A DNA stretch of 32,573 bases from an uncultured Akkermansia sp. (lineage in GTDB: Bacteria > Verrucomicrobiota > Verrucomicrobiia > Verrucomicrobiales > Akkermansiaceae): assembly GCA_947589345.1 (NCBI GenBank), contig CANQAC010000019.1, positions 1 to 32,573 of the forward strand, in the 5' to 3' direction. The position numbers and the translations under genes were made by a program. Within the stretch, counting starts at the first letter, position 1. Each line of letters opens with the position of its first letter. The notes beneath the pieces are model-generated. The model searched no databases. It was given only the letters and a program-made list of their open reading frames with translations, and was not told the origin of the DNA. This document shows positions 16,396-24,609 of this stretch, one piece after another.

Positions 16396-17652
16396 ATGTC
16401 TCTCATCCGCATCCCTGGTTACGCCGCAGAAGTCCTCCACGAACTGGAGCACGGGAGCTATAAGGCTTATGCGGTGGGGGGATGTGTGCGCGATAGCTTG
16501 CTGGGGCAAAAACCGGCAGATTGGGATGTATGCACGGACGCCACACCGGAAGAAATGCTGCAGGTCTTCCGCAAGTGGCGCGTGTTTGCGACCGGGCTGA
16601 AGCATGGCACCGTCACAGTGCGCTCCCATGGACATAATGTGGAAGTCACGACTTTTCGTACCGACGGCACCTACTCCGACAACCGTCACCCGGATGCTGT
16701 CCACTTCGTCTCGAGCATTCGGGATGACCTCGCCCGCCGTGATTTCACCATCAATGCTATGGCTTACAACGATCGCGAGGGATTGGTGGATGCCTTCGGC
16801 GGACAACAGGATTTGGAAAAACGCATTCTTCGTTGCGTAGGCGAACCGGATTTGCGTTTTCGGGAGGATGCCCTGCGTATTCTGCGAGCCTTGCGCTTCG
16901 CCGCTCGTTTCAAGTTCGCCATTGAGACAGAGACCGCCTACTCCATTCGTCGCAATCGGCTGCTGTTGGAAAACATCAGCGCAGAGCGCATCTTCAAAGA
17001 ATTACAAGGCATCTTGACCTCCCCCGGTGCGGGAGATATGCTCACCGCTTTTCCGGAGGTTTTTGCCGTGATCCTCCCGGAACTTGCGGGATTGGCCGGT
17101 AGTTTAGATTGCGAAGGGGCAGACCGTTGGGAACTCGCGGTACGTGCCGTGTGTTCTGCAGAAAAAAATTTTCCGCTGCGCCTGGCGATGCTCATGCACC
17201 AGCTGAATCCCCGGCATACCAGCTCCGCTCTATCTCGCCTCAAAAGCGACCATTCGACAGCACATCAAGTGATGACCCTGCTCCACCATCTCCCCTCCGC
17301 CCTTCCCGCCACACGAGCAGACATGCGACGACTCATAGGAGATGTGTCAAAACCCATGGTGGAACAGCTTATCGCGGCACACCGGGTCATTGACCGACTC
17401 CGCCACAACTCGCCAGACGCAACTCGTCGTGCCAATTTCTTGCTGACAGAAGTGCTTGAGACCCCGCCCGCCTACCGTGTCTCTGATTTGGCAATCGGCG
17501 GGCATGAACTCATGCAACACCATCTCGCTCAGGGTCCCAAAATCGGGCAGCTCCTCCGTCGGCTTCTGCACGAAGTTCAAGAGGAAACACTTCCTAACAC
17601 GCGCGAATCATTGCTCGCCCGAGCTACGGCATTGGCAAAGACTGACACCTGA
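16396..17652 (+). CDS. cca: CCA-adding tRNA nucleotidyltransferase family protein
   Basis: 418 residues of the class II polymerase-beta-like nucleotidyltransferases. Visible are VGGCVRD (27-33), the metal-binding D42-W-D44, the TGLKHGTVTV strand, the RRDFTINAMAYN motif (about 113-124), DAFGG and the RFREDALRILRALRFAARF segment that contributes nucleotide recognition. The C-terminal part is helical and binds tRNA; I see no obvious HD hydrolase motif. It adds or repairs the 3' CCA of tRNAs (a poly(A) polymerase of the same family cannot be fully excluded). The ATG at 16396 is placed correctly for the VGG motif but lies directly behind the nifJ terminator, with no promoter or Shine-Dalgarno visible. 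It is followed by the independently promoted Sel1 gene. Confidence 0.93.
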   Translation: MSLIRIPGYAAEVLHELEHGSYKAYAVGGCVRDSLLGQKPADWDVCTDATPEEMLQVFRKWRVFATGLKHGTVTVRSHGHNVEVTTFRTDGTYSDNRHPDAVHFVSSIRDDLARRDFTINAMAYNDREGLVDAFGGQQDLEKRILRCVGEPDLRFREDALRILRALRFAARFKFAIETETAYSIRRNRLLLENISAERIFKELQGILTSPGAGDMLTAFPEVFAVILPELAGLAGSLDCEGADRWELAVRAVCSAEKNFPLRLAMLMHQLNPRHTSSALSRLKSDHSTAHQVMTLLHHLPSALPATRADMRRLIGDVSKPMVEQLIAAHRVIDRLRHNSPDATRRANFLLTEVLETPPAYRVSDLAIGGHELMQHHLAQGPKIGQLLRRLLHEVQEETLPNTRESLLARATALAKTDT

Positions 17653-17677
17653 GACATATTGCGCACACAAAAGTCGC

Positions 17678-17706
17678 TTGCCAAGCAAGCACCCGCGGCG
17701 TACAAT
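17678..17706 (+). promoter_or_regulatory. Promoter of the Sel1-repeat gene
   Basis: TTGCCA (17678-17683), 17-bp spacer, TACAAT (17701-17706); predicted leader about 15 nt to the ATG at 17728. The -35 box is embedded in CTTGCCAAG, which is also found at the bamD promoter. Confidence 0.65.
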
Positions 17707-17727
17707 GGTGGCGTCCGCTTCATCGTT

Positions 17728-19137
17728 ATGTCCACCAAGCTCACACTGCCATACTGCGTCATATTTCCGATGTTTTTGCTGGGGATACTCCCCTCAGCAT
17801 CTGCTGCACCTGCCACTGACACCATAAACGCCGTTACCTCAAATCCAAAATACTCTGAGTTTACCGAGGCCTTGCAAAAGCAGGTGAAGGAGGACAGCGC
17901 TGACTATGGCTCGGCCGTCCTTTGCGTACTCGAGGCAACAGACGGTCATGAAGAGGCTATTGACACGTGGATGCGCGCAGCTGCCAGCAAGGGCAACGCC
18001 GCCGCAGAACGCTGGCTTGCCAACATGGAACTTTCTGAAGTACCAAAAGACCAACTGCTCGCCCCCAAAATTCGTGCTGCCTGCCAGCGCCTGCTCAAAG
18101 TTGCAAACAAAGGGTTCGTACCCGCCATGCTCGACGCAAGCATTTGCATGAGACGAGGCATCGGCGTCCCTCAAGATGAGGCCGCGGCAAATAAGCAATT
18201 GATGGAGGCGTGCCGCGGAGGCAACTTCCTTGCGCGCGCCCAGTGGCTTGTGGACACCGGACGCATGAACTTTGCGAGCTGTGCATCCAAGCCTGAAGTC
18301 GCTTCGGAAATCAAGCGCGGCAACCACATCGTCATGTTTCGCCTGGCCAACCTCGCTACCGACCCCGTTGAAAAGTCTCAGTGGCTGAAAAAGGCTGCTG
18401 AAAATGGCAGCGGCGATGCCTGCTTTGCCCTCTCCGCCCTGAGCTCTGCACAAAATCCTAAAGAGAGCCGCGTGCTTTTGGAAGAAGCTGTGCGTCGGCA
18501 TCAGCCTGATGCCCTGTATGTGATGGGATTGGGGCTGCTGGACACGGAATCTAAAAACCCTGCTTTGCGTGAGGCCGGTATCCAGCCTGACCCGAAGCGA
18601 GGCATTATTCTGATCAAAGCCGCTGCTGCGCTCGGACACCTGCAATCTGCCTATTTGTTGGGACGTGCGTACCACAATGGTTTAGCAGGACTCCCCAAGG
18701 ATATGCAGCGCGCCTATTCCTATTTTAACGATCCGAAATTACGCCACGCTGCGGCCATGACCGCTTCCCGCGCGTACATGCTGATACGCGGCGAGGGGGT
18801 CAAACAAGATATTGCCGCCGGCATCAAGTTACTGGAAGATGCGGCTAAGGTTGGAAGCCCGCAAGCCTCCATCATGCTGGCGCGCGAATACTTCACCGGG
18901 GAATACGCACCGGCAAACGCACGTCAAGCAACGCAACAACTTTCAGACGCCGCTGTGGCCGGCGCACCAGCTGCCTACGTATTCCTGGCGTACGTTTATG
19001 CAAAAGGAGGTGAGGGTCTCCCGGCCGATGCCGAGCAAGCGCGCACATACCTGCGGCTCGCTGCCATGGATATGGGGGATAAAGCCAAACAGCTCTACGA
19101 CGATCTGATGATACACGGCTGGACTCCGGAACTTTGA
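17728..19137 (+). CDS. Secreted Sel1-repeat protein
   Basis: 469 residues from the ATG at 17728. This start is preferred over the upstream one at 17659 because the promoter -10 box at 17701-17706 lies between them and because a signal peptide begins here (MSTKLTLPYCVIFPMFLLGILPSASA, cleavage after about 26). The rest is a solenoid of Sel1/TPR-like helix pairs, for example RGIGVPQDEAAANKQLMEAC, LGRAYHNGLAGLPKDMQRAY, GEGVKQDIAAGIKLLEDAAK and AKGGEGLPADAEQARTYLRL, with the usual A-x-G and L-x-x-A spacing. Such proteins act as scaffolds for protein-protein contacts, here in the periplasm or at the surface. The partner is unknown; the next gene, a BamD-like TPR protein, shares the promoter -35 context. 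The domain call is firm and the role is open. Confidence 0.88.
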   Translation: MSTKLTLPYCVIFPMFLLGILPSASAAPATDTINAVTSNPKYSEFTEALQKQVKEDSADYGSAVLCVLEATDGHEEAIDTWMRAAASKGNAAAERWLANMELSEVPKDQLLAPKIRAACQRLLKVANKGFVPAMLDASICMRRGIGVPQDEAAANKQLMEACRGGNFLARAQWLVDTGRMNFASCASKPEVASEIKRGNHIVMFRLANLATDPVEKSQWLKKAAENGSGDACFALSALSSAQNPKESRVLLEEAVRRHQPDALYVMGLGLLDTESKNPALREAGIQPDPKRGIILIKAAAALGHLQSAYLLGRAYHNGLAGLPKDMQRAYSYFNDPKLRHAAAMTASRAYMLIRGEGVKQDIAAGIKLLEDAAKVGSPQASIMLAREYFTGEYAPANARQATQQLSDAAVAGAPAAYVFLAYVYAKGGEGLPADAEQARTYLRLAAMDMGDKAKQLYDDLMIHGWTPEL

Positions 19138-19194
19138 TCCGCAACCGTGGTCTGCATGTTGTCTTGTATGGCATGAAGCGGACGTGTTCTTGAC

Positions 19195-19223
19195 TTGCCA
19201 AGCGTATATGTGTGTGGTATGCT
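19195..19223 (+). promoter_or_regulatory. Promoter of the bamD-lptE-rsmI operon, leaderless type
   Basis: TTGCCA (19195-19200), 17-bp spacer, TATGCT (19218-19223). The ATG at 19231 falls 8 nt past the -10 box, essentially on the expected transcription start. A TTGACT at 19190-19195 would need a 22-bp spacer. Confidence 0.6.
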
Positions 19224-19230
19224 GCAAGCT

Positions 19231-20196
19231 ATGAGGATCATTTACGTGCTGGTGTCTGTGCTGGGAACAGCCCTCCTGGTGATGTGCGACCAAGTGGAGG
19301 GGCCTCTGCCCGCCGGGCATGTGCAAGCCACTGATCAAGTGGCAGAAAATTTGCTATCCAAGGCGCGGGTTTTGATGAATGCCGGTAAATACTCAGCGGC
19401 TCGCAGCACGCTTAACCAGCTCGTCTCTGACCATGAGCTGGCTCCCAGTGCACCCCAAGCGCGCCTGATGCTCGGCGAGATTGAGGAAAAGCTCGGCGAC
19501 CCGCGAGAAGCTTTTCGACAATACGGCAAGGTCGTCGAGGGCTACCAGAACAGCGACCTTTACGAACAAGCTCTTAATCGCCAACTTGCCATCGCCACCG
19601 CTGCAGCCAGCGGTAAGCTGAAAGGAAAAGTGCTGTGGCTTTGGGATGTCCCGATGGAAGAAGGTAAGGTCATAGAGTGGCTCCAGTCCGTGATTAAAAA
19701 CGCACCGTATGCCGACATGTCTGCAACAGCCACTTCTGTGCTGGGCAACTATTTGGTAAAGCGCAAGAAGTTTGATGAAGCAGCTCTCGTTTTCAAGAAA
19801 TTGGTGGAGGACTACCCGGACAGCCCGTACGCACCCGGCGCCCAGTTGATGGTTGCCAAACTATGGGCTACCAGTCACACTCGAGGCGACAACAATTTGG
19901 TGAACTTGGACCGCGCTCGTGAAGCCTACGAAGAGTTCTCTCTGCTCTTCCCCAACCACGAACAAGCATCCACCGCTCGCAACGGGGCGCAGGAGATGCA
20001 ACGCCTCATGATTCAGCAGGAATTGGAGGTCGGACGGTATTACTTGGAGCGCGCCCGCGAATACGGTCCTGCTATCTTCTGTTTTGAAAGTGTCCTCCAT
20101 CAGCAATCCACCAGTCCTGAAACTGCTGAAGAAGCATCACGGCTGCTAAAACGCGCCCGTGCCCTCTCCGCCTCCAAACCGTCCCCCGCGTCGTGA
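19231..20196 (+). CDS. bamD: BamD-like outer-membrane assembly TPR protein
   Basis: 321 residues from the ATG at 19231, which starts a hydrophobic signal (MRIIYVLVSVLGTALLVMC) and lies at the predicted transcription start; the frame also opens at 19195, inside the promoter. TPR motifs follow: ENLLSKARVLMNAGKYSAARSTLNQLV, EAFRQYGKVVEGYQ, then YLVKRKKFDEAALVFKKLVEDYPDSPYAPGAQLMVAKLW and AREAYEEFSLLFPNHEQAS, the spacing typical of YfiO/BamD. BamD is part of the BAM complex inserting beta-barrels in the outer membrane. Cysteine 19 would be the lipidation site, but the preceding residue is Met, which breaks the lipobox. It is longer than E. coli BamD (about 245). LptE follows with a GTGA overlap. 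A general TPR outer-membrane protein is the alternative. Confidence 0.75.
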   Translation: MRIIYVLVSVLGTALLVMCDQVEGPLPAGHVQATDQVAENLLSKARVLMNAGKYSAARSTLNQLVSDHELAPSAPQARLMLGEIEEKLGDPREAFRQYGKVVEGYQNSDLYEQALNRQLAIATAAASGKLKGKVLWLWDVPMEEGKVIEWLQSVIKNAPYADMSATATSVLGNYLVKRKKFDEAALVFKKLVEDYPDSPYAPGAQLMVAKLWATSHTRGDNNLVNLDRAREAYEEFSLLFPNHEQASTARNGAQEMQRLMIQQELEVGRYYLERAREYGPAIFCFESVLHQQSTSPETAEEASRLLKRARALSASKPSPAS

Positions 20197-20705
20197 AAAA
20201 AGCAGCAACCAGCTTGGCTGCGCTTGCGCTGCTCATACTGCCGGGGTGCGGCTACCATTTGGGCGGCGTTAAAAGCCGCGCACTGCAGGGAGTCCGGACC
20301 GTGTCCATCAACATGTTTGCCAACAAAACGCTCTACCCCTACGTGGCGACCCAGCTCAACGCTGCCCTGGGCGAGCAACTGCAGCGCGATGGCACCTTCC
20401 GTTTAGCATCTCCATCCCGCTGCGACGCTGTGTTGTCTGGCGCCGTCACATCCGTTGGAGCCAGTACCTTACGTACCAATTCGGCAAATACGTACCTGAG
20501 CGCTGAAGTCGGCCTCACCGTGCATGTCCATTACACGCTGACAGATACCCGAACCGGCAAAGTCATCGCCAGTGGCAACGTGGCGGCAGAAGGCAGCTTC
20601 TTCAACAGCGATACAGGTAATGTGCAGACAGCTCGCGACAGCGCCTTGTCGTACGCCACACGTCTCGCGGCCGAGCAGATTGTGCAAAACATGACCCTTC
20701 CATGA
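20193..20705 (+). CDS. lptE: LPS-assembly lipoprotein LptE
   Basis: 170 residues. A signal with lipobox ILPGC (C19) is followed directly by GYHLGG, the hallmark of LptE, then an LptE fold: strands around VRTVSINMFANKTLYPYVATQLNAALGEQLQRDGTFRLAS, the YLSAEVGLTVHVHYTLTD strand and a final helix (ARDSALSYATRLAAEQIVQNM). LptE plugs the LptD barrel and helps deliver LPS to the outer leaflet. The GTG start overlaps the bamD stop (GTGA), implying translational coupling; the ATGA overlap with rsmI continues the operon. Its presence implies that this organism makes LPS. Sequence divergence in this family is high, but motif, length and neighbour all agree. Confidence 0.85.
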   Translation: MKKAATSLAALALLILPGCGYHLGGVKSRALQGVRTVSINMFANKTLYPYVATQLNAALGEQLQRDGTFRLASPSRCDAVLSGAVTSVGASTLRTNSANTYLSAEVGLTVHVHYTLTDTRTGKVIASGNVAAEGSFFNSDTGNVQTARDSALSYATRLAAEQIVQNMTLP

Positions 20706-21439
20706 TTTCCTACCCTGTCAGCTTTGTGGCGCTGCCTATTGGTAATCGGGAGGACATCACGCGTCGCGCACTGACTGTACTGGAGGAAGCCGACTGCGTA
20801 TGCTGCGAAGACACGCGCAATACCGGCCGTCTGCTGGCTCACTACGGCATCCGCAAACCGCTGCTCAGCCTGCACGAACACAACGAACGGGAACGAAGCG
20901 TTGAAATTGCCGTGCGTGCGGAAGCCGGAGAAAAGTTTGCTGTGGTTACCGATGCCGGTATGCCGGGAGTGAGTGATCCAGGGTACCGCCTCATTCGAGC
21001 GCTTCAAGAGCGTGGGGTCAACTACACGGTACTTCCCGGCCCTTGCGCGTTGGTCACGGCCTTGGTTGGCTCCGGTCTTCCGAGTGATTCCTTTTTCTTT
21101 GGCGGGTTTCTGCCGGTCAAAAAAGGAAAACGGCGCAGTATGCTTGAAGGAGCTGTTCAGGCGAGCCATACGAGTATCTTCTACGAGTCCCCCTTCCGCA
21201 TCGCAGCCACCCTTTCTGAACTGGCTGAAATTGGCCCGGAAACGCCCACTTGTGTCGCACGCGAACTCACTAAACTGCACGAGTGCTACCATCGCGGCTC
21301 AGCCTCTGAGTTGTCAGCTGCTTTCTCTACGCAAAAGCACAAGGGTGAAATGGTGTTGCTCATCGGCGGCACCAACGCACTTGCAAAAGGTGGAGGCGTG
21401 TGCTATACTGCGGAGCATGATACAGGAAGCTCTGCTTAA
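20702..21439 (+). CDS. rsmI: 16S rRNA 2'-O-methyltransferase RsmI
   Basis: 245 residues of the tetrapyrrole-methylase fold. Landmarks are ALPIGNREDITRRAL (11-25), ADCVCCEDTRNTGRLLAHYGI, VTDAGMPGVSDPGYRLI, VLPGPCALVTALVGSGLPSDSFFFGGFLP and FYESPFRI. RsmI uses SAM to methylate the ribose of C1402 in 16S rRNA at the decoding centre. The protein is shorter than E. coli RsmI (about 286), lacking part of the C-terminal extension. The ATG overlaps the lptE stop by 4 nt. The last 23 bp overlap the start of the Lrp-type regulator gene, whose promoter is within the rsmI coding region. Confidence 0.95.
   Translation: MISYPVSFVALPIGNREDITRRALTVLEEADCVCCEDTRNTGRLLAHYGIRKPLLSLHEHNERERSVEIAVRAEAGEKFAVVTDAGMPGVSDPGYRLIRALQERGVNYTVLPGPCALVTALVGSGLPSDSFFFGGFLPVKKGKRRSMLEGAVQASHTSIFYESPFRIAATLSELAEIGPETPTCVARELTKLHECYHRGSASELSAAFSTQKHKGEMVLLIGGTNALAKGGGVCYTAEHDTGSSA
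21381..21409 (+). promoter_or_regulatory. Promoter of the Lrp/AsnC gene, inside rsmI
   Basis: TTGCAA (21381-21386), 17-bp spacer, TATACT (21404-21409, preceded by TGC). The ATG at 21417 begins 8 nt after the -10 box, so the mRNA would be leaderless. Confidence 0.6.
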
Positions 21440-21893
21440 ACTCTTAGAAGAGGATGCGCGCCTGAGCGACAGACAAATCGCCGCTCGTCTGGGAACATCC
21501 GAGGAGGAGGTGGCCTCCTCACGCGCCGAACTGGAACAACAAGGTCGCATCGTCGGTTACCAGACTATTGTCAACGATGATTCCATCGGTGTAGCGGCCT
21601 TTATTGAAGTGCGTTGCACGCCAGAGCAAGAGGGTGGCTTCAACCGTCTCGCCGAACGCATCGCTCGCTTTGATGAAGTTCGCAGTTGCTTCCTCATGTC
21701 CGGGGGATATGATTTGCTCGTCATGGTAGAAGCCAAGGATTTGATGGGGGTCGCGAAGTTTGTCACCGATAAACTATCCAGCATGGGCGGAGTGCTGTCC
21801 ACTTCCACTCACTTCCGACTTAAAACCTACAAACTGAACGGGCTGATGTTTGATGTGCCCTCGAGTTCCGAGCGCATCAGCGTCGCTCCCTAA
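21417..21893 (+). CDS. Lrp/AsnC family transcriptional regulator
   Basis: 158 residues from the ATG at 21417. The frame stays open far upstream through rsmI, but the homologous part begins here and the promoter sits just before it. The winged helix-turn-helix is at about 1-50 (LLKLLEEDARLSDRQIAARLGTSEEEV, then LEQQGRIVGYQTIVN), followed by the RAM/AsnC ligand domain (VAAFIEVRCTP, EVRSCFLMSGGYDLLVMVEAKDLMGVAKFV, TSTHFRLKTYKLNG). Members form dimers to octamers and sense amino acids. The aminotransferase gene starts 4 bp after the stop, so this probably controls, or responds to, the amino acid that enzyme handles. The ligand is not deducible. Confidence 0.9.
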   Translation: MIQEALLKLLEEDARLSDRQIAARLGTSEEEVASSRAELEQQGRIVGYQTIVNDDSIGVAAFIEVRCTPEQEGGFNRLAERIARFDEVRSCFLMSGGYDLLVMVEAKDLMGVAKFVTDKLSSMGGVLSTSTHFRLKTYKLNGLMFDVPSSSERISVAP

Positions 21894-21896
21894 CTT

Positions 21897-23084
21897 ATGG
21901 ATTGGAATCACACGCTCTCTCGGCAGATTGCGCAGTTGCCACGCTCCGGCATCCGCGAGTTCTTCGACCTCGTCATCGGCAGTAAGGGAATTATCTCTTT
22001 AGGTGTTGGCGAACCGGATTTTGTGACCCCATGGCATGTACGTGAGGCTGCCATCTATTCGCTGGAGAAAGGCCATACCACCTACACGAGTAACTACGGC
22101 CTGGAGTCTCTGCGCCGTGCCATCTCTCAATACGTGCAAGACTTCTTCCACGTGGAGTATGACCCCACCTGTGAGATCCTGCCCACGGTAGGCGTGAGTC
22201 AGGCGATTGATCTGGCGCTGCGCTGCTTGCTCAACCCCGGTGATGAAGTGCTGTACCACGAGCCCGGTTATGTGAGCTACGCGCCCACGGTCTCCATGAC
22301 CTATGCGCATGCGACACCCATACAAACAAGTATTGACGACCTTTTCGCCCTCTCCCCGCAAAAATTGGAGGAAGCTATCTCGCCCGCAACAAAGGTGCTC
22401 ATGCTCAACTTCCCCACCAACCCTACCGGCTCCATTGCACCGTTGGGGACCCTCAAAAAAATCGCCGATATTTGCCGCAAACACGACATTTTTGTGCTCA
22501 CCGATGAAATATACTCGGAACTTCGCTACGACGGTGAAACGCATACAAGCATCGCTTCCCTACCCGGCATGAAGGAACGCACTCTGCTGCTGCACGGCTT
22601 TTCAAAAGCGTTTGCCATGACGGGTATGCGACTGGGATACGCATGCGGGCCTCGTGAACTGATTGACCTCATGGTCAAGATACACTCCTACACCATGATC
22701 TGTCCCTCCATCACCAGCCAGGAAGCTGGCATTGAGGCGTTGAAAAACGGGAAACCCGCCATGGAGGAAATGCGAGACAGCTACCACCGCCGACGTGACT
22801 ATATCGTCAAGCGCTTTAATGAGATGGGAATGGATTGCCACATGCCCGGAGGCGCTTTCTATACCTTCCCGAGTGTGAAACGTTTCGGACTTTCTTCGCG
22901 AGACTTTGCCCTGCGGCTTCTGAAAGAGCAAAAAGTAGCCGCAGTACCGGGCACCGCCTTCGGCAGCTGCGGAGAGGGATACCTGCGGTGCTGCTACGCC
23001 ACCGGATTTAATTTGCTTGAACAAGCGTGCGATAAGATGGCGCACTTCTGCGAATCTTTGCAATCTCAACAAACCTGCGTTTAA
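21897..23084 (+). CDS. PLP-dependent class I/II aminotransferase
   Basis: 395 residues of fold-type I. Seen are GVGEPDFVTP (36-45), the TYTSNYGLESLR substrate loop (62-73), the cofactor ring-binding YHEPGYVSY region (120-128), NFPTNPTG (171-178, with Asn175), LTDEIYSEL (201-209, with Asp203) and the Schiff-base lysine K237 in HGFSKAFAMTGMRLGY. The late RCCYA segment holds the carboxylate-binding arginine. It transfers an amino group between an amino acid (aspartate or aromatic type are common in this subgroup) and 2-oxoglutarate in the cytosol. It lies 4 bp behind the Lrp regulator and 1 bp before the DUF4126 gene. The exact substrate is unresolved. Confidence 0.93.
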   Translation: MDWNHTLSRQIAQLPRSGIREFFDLVIGSKGIISLGVGEPDFVTPWHVREAAIYSLEKGHTTYTSNYGLESLRRAISQYVQDFFHVEYDPTCEILPTVGVSQAIDLALRCLLNPGDEVLYHEPGYVSYAPTVSMTYAHATPIQTSIDDLFALSPQKLEEAISPATKVLMLNFPTNPTGSIAPLGTLKKIADICRKHDIFVLTDEIYSELRYDGETHTSIASLPGMKERTLLLHGFSKAFAMTGMRLGYACGPRELIDLMVKIHSYTMICPSITSQEAGIEALKNGKPAMEEMRDSYHRRRDYIVKRFNEMGMDCHMPGGAFYTFPSVKRFGLSSRDFALRLLKEQKVAAVPGTAFGSCGEGYLRCCYATGFNLLEQACDKMAHFCESLQSQQTCV

Positions 23085-23085
23085 T

Positions 23086-23670
23086 ATGGATTGGATCGCT
23101 CTCATCATTGCACTGTGTGCAGGCATATCGTTGTCCGCTGCGTGCGGATTCCGCATTTTCTTACCATTGCTTGCTCTGTCGGTGGCTGTGCGCTTCTTCG
23201 GTTTTGGGGTGAATGAACATCTGACCTGGGTCGGCGGCGACACCGCATTCTATACCTTGCTCGTGGCCACCGTGGTCGAGGTTCTCGCGTACTACATCCC
23301 CGCCGTCGATAATGTCCTGGATGCCGTCGTAGGACCGTTGTCCATGGTAGCCGGCGCTGTCGTCACGGCCGGTCTGTTGCCCGAGATGCCAGATGCGCTG
23401 CAATGGGTCATCGGCATCGTCGTTGGCTCGGGGGCAGCCGGCAGCGTCCGTGCAGGCACAGCTGCTTTGCGGGGGACCAGCACTGTCACAACCGCCGGAC
23501 TGGGCAATCCCATTCTCTCCACGTTGGAGAACATACTTTCAGCCATTGGTTCAGTGCTCGCCATCGTTCTTCCTGTGCTGGCAATCCTGGGAGTCCTTGT
23601 CATGGTCTGGGTCATCTGGGCCATTATTCGCCGCCTGCGGCGCGGGTCATCGACCCCGGCATCCACTTAA
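23086..23670 (+). CDS. DUF4126 family membrane protein
   Basis: 194 residues from the ATG at 23086, immediately after the aminotransferase stop; the frame is open further upstream, but only over the aminotransferase gene. There are hydrophobic segments at about 3-30 (containing the family-typical GISLSAACGFRIFLPLLALS), 45-65, 75-95 and 160-185 and a basic C-terminus (RRLRRG). The loop VDNVLDAVVGPLSMVAGAVVTAG and RAGTAALRGTSTVTTAGLGNPILSTLEN also match DUF4126 (PF13548). The function is unknown; it is an inner-membrane protein. It is probably in the same transcription unit as the regulator and aminotransferase genes, but nothing in the sequence links it to amino-acid metabolism. Confidence 0.85.
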   Translation: MDWIALIIALCAGISLSAACGFRIFLPLLALSVAVRFFGFGVNEHLTWVGGDTAFYTLLVATVVEVLAYYIPAVDNVLDAVVGPLSMVAGAVVTAGLLPEMPDALQWVIGIVVGSGAAGSVRAGTAALRGTSTVTTAGLGNPILSTLENILSAIGSVLAIVLPVLAILGVLVMVWVIWAIIRRLRRGSSTPAST

Positions 23671-23687
23671 TTTTCGGCAACTCTCTT

Positions 23688-24584
23688 ATGCAAGCCTTCA
23701 TCTTAGGAGCGGGACTCGGCACACGCTTGGCGCCCCTGTCCTGCATAGTTCCGAAGCCCCTGTTGCCGGTCTTTCAAAAACCGCTCATCTACCACACGAT
23801 GGATCACCTGATGCGCTGCGGCGTCACGGAGTTTATGGTGAACACGTCACAGCTGGAAGTTATGTGGGAGCGCGCCTTTCCCTTTCCGGATCCGGAGTAC
23901 CGGGGCTGTCCTGTCTTCTTGAGTCATGAGGAAAAACCTCTGGATTCCGGCGGAGGTGTACGCAAAATCATGCCTCGAGTCAATCCGCGAGAACCGCTCA
24001 TTGTGCAAAATGGGGATATCTTAAGTGACTTTCCGGTATCCGACCTGCTGGCGGAGCATCGGCGCGCCGGCAATATGGTGACGATGGCTCTGCGCAGTGT
24101 TGATGGAAAAATCAACGTGGGGTTCGACGCAAACACCGGACGCATCACTGACATGCGCCACGCCCTCGGTATCGATCCGGGAAGTTACCAATTTGCCGGC
24201 ATCTACATTATGCAGGCGGAAGTCGCACAGCTCTTCCCGGATGTCCCGGAAGACGAGCCATTCTCAATGATGCCCATTTGGCTGAATCTCATCCGTCGGG
24301 GGCAAGTGGGAGGATACGTGGCAAATTGGTGCAACTGGCACGAGCTTGGGTCGCCAAAGGATTATTTGAATGCTCTGCTGGAAATCACCTCCCGTGAGCG
24401 TATCCACCCGGAAGCCGTCATCTCGCCCGCCGCGCAGATAAGCGAAGATTGCGTGGTATGCCAGGGGGCGGTAATCCCTGCCGGAGTAAAGCTTGATGAC
24501 TGCATCGTCTGGCCGCGCACTCATGTGCAACCCGGACAATACTCGCGCATGATTCTCACGCCGCGGCTCACTGTACAGGCCTGA
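23688..24584 (+). CDS. Sugar nucleotidyltransferase (GDP-mannose/MurU-like)
   Basis: 298 residues from the ATG at 23688; the frame is open upstream, but the family N-terminus, AFILGAGLGTRLAPLSCIVPKPLLPV (3-28), begins here. This contains the nucleotide loop GxGTRL and the lysine of PKPLLPV. GGGVRKI and VQNGDILSDF carry the metal-binding aspartate region; YQFAGIYIM and WHELGSPKDYLNAL lie in the catalytic core. From about residue 240 a short left-handed beta-helix is visible (HPEAVISPAAQISEDCVVCQGAVIPAGVKL). It joins a sugar-1-phosphate to an NTP, making an activated sugar for envelope polymers. Mannose-1-phosphate guanylyltransferase and N-acetylmuramate-1-phosphate uridylyltransferase are both possible. 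The gene ends 25 bp from the convergent rlmI-like gene. Confidence 0.88.
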   Translation: MQAFILGAGLGTRLAPLSCIVPKPLLPVFQKPLIYHTMDHLMRCGVTEFMVNTSQLEVMWERAFPFPDPEYRGCPVFLSHEEKPLDSGGGVRKIMPRVNPREPLIVQNGDILSDFPVSDLLAEHRRAGNMVTMALRSVDGKINVGFDANTGRITDMRHALGIDPGSYQFAGIYIMQAEVAQLFPDVPEDEPFSMMPIWLNLIRRGQVGGYVANWCNWHELGSPKDYLNALLEITSRERIHPEAVISPAAQISEDCVVCQGAVIPAGVKLDDCIVWPRTHVQPGQYSRMILTPRLTVQA

Positions 24585-24609
24585 CAACAAGTAGCGCGGG
24601 AACGTCCTT

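Noticed and set aside
17839..18675. 278-codon minus-strand frame opposite the Sel1 gene
   Set aside because: It is antisense to clear repeats and has shadow-type composition.
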